Assembly: GCA_037129475.1 (NCBI GenBank)
Contig: JBAXUY010000003.1
Location: forward strand, 41,010 to 105,009
Length of the DNA: 64,000 nt
DNA from: RGVT01 sp037129475
GTDB taxonomy: Bacteria; Planctomycetota; Planctomycetia; Pirellulales; UBA1268
Reading direction: 5' to 3'
In this document: positions 62,908 through 64,000 of the stretch, one piece after another
Layout of the letters: each line of letters starts with the position of its first letter
How positions within the stretch are numbered: position 1 is the stretch's first letter
Translations under genes and position numbers: made by a program
The notes under the pieces: model-generated
The model's database searches: none
The model's input: the letters and a program-made list of their open reading frames with translations, nothing else
What the model was told of the DNA's origin: nothing

Positions 62908-64000
62908 TCAGGCGAGGATGCCCTTCACGATCTTGCCATGCACGTCGGTCAACCGATACCGACGGCCTTGGAACTTGTACGTCAGCCGCTCGTGGTCGAT
63001 GCCGAGGAGGTGCAGCAGCGTGGCGTGAAAATCGTGCACGTGCACGCCGTCCTTGACGATGTTGTAGCCGTAGTCGTCGGTCTCGCCGTAGGTCGTGCCG
63101 GGCTTGATGCCGCCACCGGCCATCCAGATCGTGAAGCAGCGCGGATGGTGGTCGCGGCCGAAGTCCTGCCCCGGCTTGTAGAGTCCCTGGCAGTAGTTCG
63201 TGCGGCCGAACTCGCCGCCCCACACCACGAGCGTGTCGTCGAGCATGCCGCGGGCGGCCAGATCCTGCACGAGCGCCGCGGCGGGCTGGTCGGTCTGCTT
63301 CGCCTCGCGGGCGATGCCCCCCTTGAGGCCGCCGTGGTGGTCCCAGTCTTGATGGTAGAGCTGGATGAACCGCACGCCCCGCTCTGCAAGCCGCCGCGCG
63401 AGCAGGCAGTTCGCCGCGAACGTGCCGGGATCCTTGGCGTCGGGGCCATACATGTCGAGCACATGCTGTGGCTCGTCGGCGAAGTTCGTCACGTCGGGCA
63501 CGCTGGCCTGCATCCGGAAGGCCATCTCGTAGTTGGCGATGCGGGCCGTGATCTCGGCGTCGGGCGTGCTGGCGAACTGGTGCTCGTGCAGTTCGCGCAG
63601 GCCGTCGAGCAGTTGCCGGCGGTTTTCCGTGGAGACGCCCGGCGGATTGTTCACGTAGAGCACGGGATCAGCGCCGGAGCGGAACCGCACGGCCTGGTGC
63701 TTCGTCGGCAGGAACCCGGCACCCCAGAGATGGCTCATGAGCGGCTGGCCGCCCTTGTTCTTCGTGATCAAGACGACGAACGAAGGCAGGTCGTCGTGCT
63801 CGTTGCCGAGGCCGTAGTCGAGCCAGGCGCCGATGCTCGGCCGGCCGGGGATCTGGTTGCCGCTCTGCATGAACGTCACGCCAGGCCCATGGTTGATGCT
63901 CTCAGTGAACATCGTGCGGATGAAGCACAGCCGGTCGGCGACCTTCGCCGTGTGGGGCAGCAGTTCGCTGATCCAGGCGCCGCTCTCGCCGTACTGGGCG
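62908..64000 (-). CDS. DUF1501 protein, 5' end beyond window
   Basis: At least 363 residues of a DUF1501 protein; the frame is open through base 64000, so the start and Tat signal lie outside. Visible family parts: GESGAWISELLPHTAKVADR, TESINHGPGVTFMQSGNQIP, DYGLGNEHDDLPSFVVL, VVWGGEFGRTNYCQ, GRDHHPRCFTIWMAGGGIKPG, HLLGIDHERLTYKFQGRRY and LTDVHGKIVKGILA. A PSCyt/DUF1549/DUF1553 cytochrome gene is likely to lie upstream (to the right). It is tail-to-tail with the EamA gene. Confidence 0.88.
   Translation of the reverse strand, partial: AQYGESGAWISELLPHTAKVADRLCFIRTMFTESINHGPGVTFMQSGNQIPGRPSIGAWLDYGLGNEHDDLPSFVVLITKNKGGQPLMSHLWGAGFLPTKHQAVRFRSGADPVLYVNNPPGVSTENRRQLLDGLRELHEHQFASTPDAEITARIANYEMAFRMQASVPDVTNFADEPQHVLDMYGPDAKDPGTFAANCLLARRLAERGVRFIQLYHQDWDHHGGLKGGIAREAKQTDQPAAALVQDLAARGMLDDTLVVWGGEFGRTNYCQGLYKPGQDFGRDHHPRCFTIWMAGGGIKPGTTYGETDDYGYNIVKDGVHVHDFHATLLHLLGIDHERLTYKFQGRRYRLTDVHGKIVKGILA

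Overview
The window is a 64 kb, GC-rich, gene-dense chromosomal stretch from a planctomycete, most likely of the Pirellulales or a related order (inference). The support is a set of families that rarely occur together elsewhere: secreted c-type-haem proteins of the PSCyt/DUF1549/DUF1553 type, Tat-exported DUF1501 and DUF1552 proteins, a DUF1592-group cytochrome, PVC-type haem-binding dehydrogenases, a DUF1559 pilin-like protein, a DUF1080 protein, a formylglycine sulfatase, and a PEP-CTERM protein made of autotransporter-associated strand repeats. No rRNA, tRNA, CRISPR array, insertion sequence or prophage was recognised. Many long open frames antisense to genes are shadows caused by high GC.

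Layout. (a) 1-6.9 kb: a truncated YHYH/PEBP protein, a sulfatase, an aldolase-like barrel protein, a xylose-isomerase-like gene with its XylR/AraC-type regulator, a methyltransferase, and a fossil of a second isomerase-regulator pair. (b) 6.9-15.1 kb: a minus-strand operon (PSCyt cytochrome, DUF1501, lipoprotein, DUF1080, LacI regulator) divergent from a DUF1552 gene. (c) 15.2-35.8 kb: a carbohydrate-catabolism region with an SDR, a cyclase-fold hydrolase, an MFS sugar porter, a GntR regulator, an Ldh2-type oxidoreductase, an esterase, a 1312-aa glycosidase-like protein, a DUF1559 protein, a 1509-aa repeat protein, a GH2 enzyme and a DapA-family aldolase. Three intergenic regions here share an AT-rich operator-like motif. 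(d) 35.8-54.5 kb: secreted haem proteins, two large hydrolases and another PSCyt-DUF1501 pair. (e) 54.5-64 kb: a decayed MNT/HEPN toxin-antitoxin locus, then mostly housekeeping genes: PfkB kinase, citramalate synthase, 2'-5' RNA ligase-like phosphodiesterase, FtsK, an ion-channel-like protein, an EamA transporter, and a truncated DUF1501 gene.

How it fits together (inference). Extracellular or periplasmic hydrolases and esterases (sulfatase, GH2, six-hairpin enzyme, SASA fusion, BD-FAE-like esterase) would trim a decorated polysaccharide. Haem and DUF1501/DUF1552 proteins would carry out linked redox steps at the cell envelope. Monomers would enter by the MFS porter, and the SDR, Ldh2-type enzyme and DapA-type aldolase would convert sugar acids to central metabolites. 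LacI, XylR and GntR regulators sit beside the units they probably control. The most distinctive non-coding feature is a 54-nt double-hairpin element at two tail-to-tail gene junctions. It supplies stop codons to the flanking genes, and at one site its second hairpin has been tandemly amplified.
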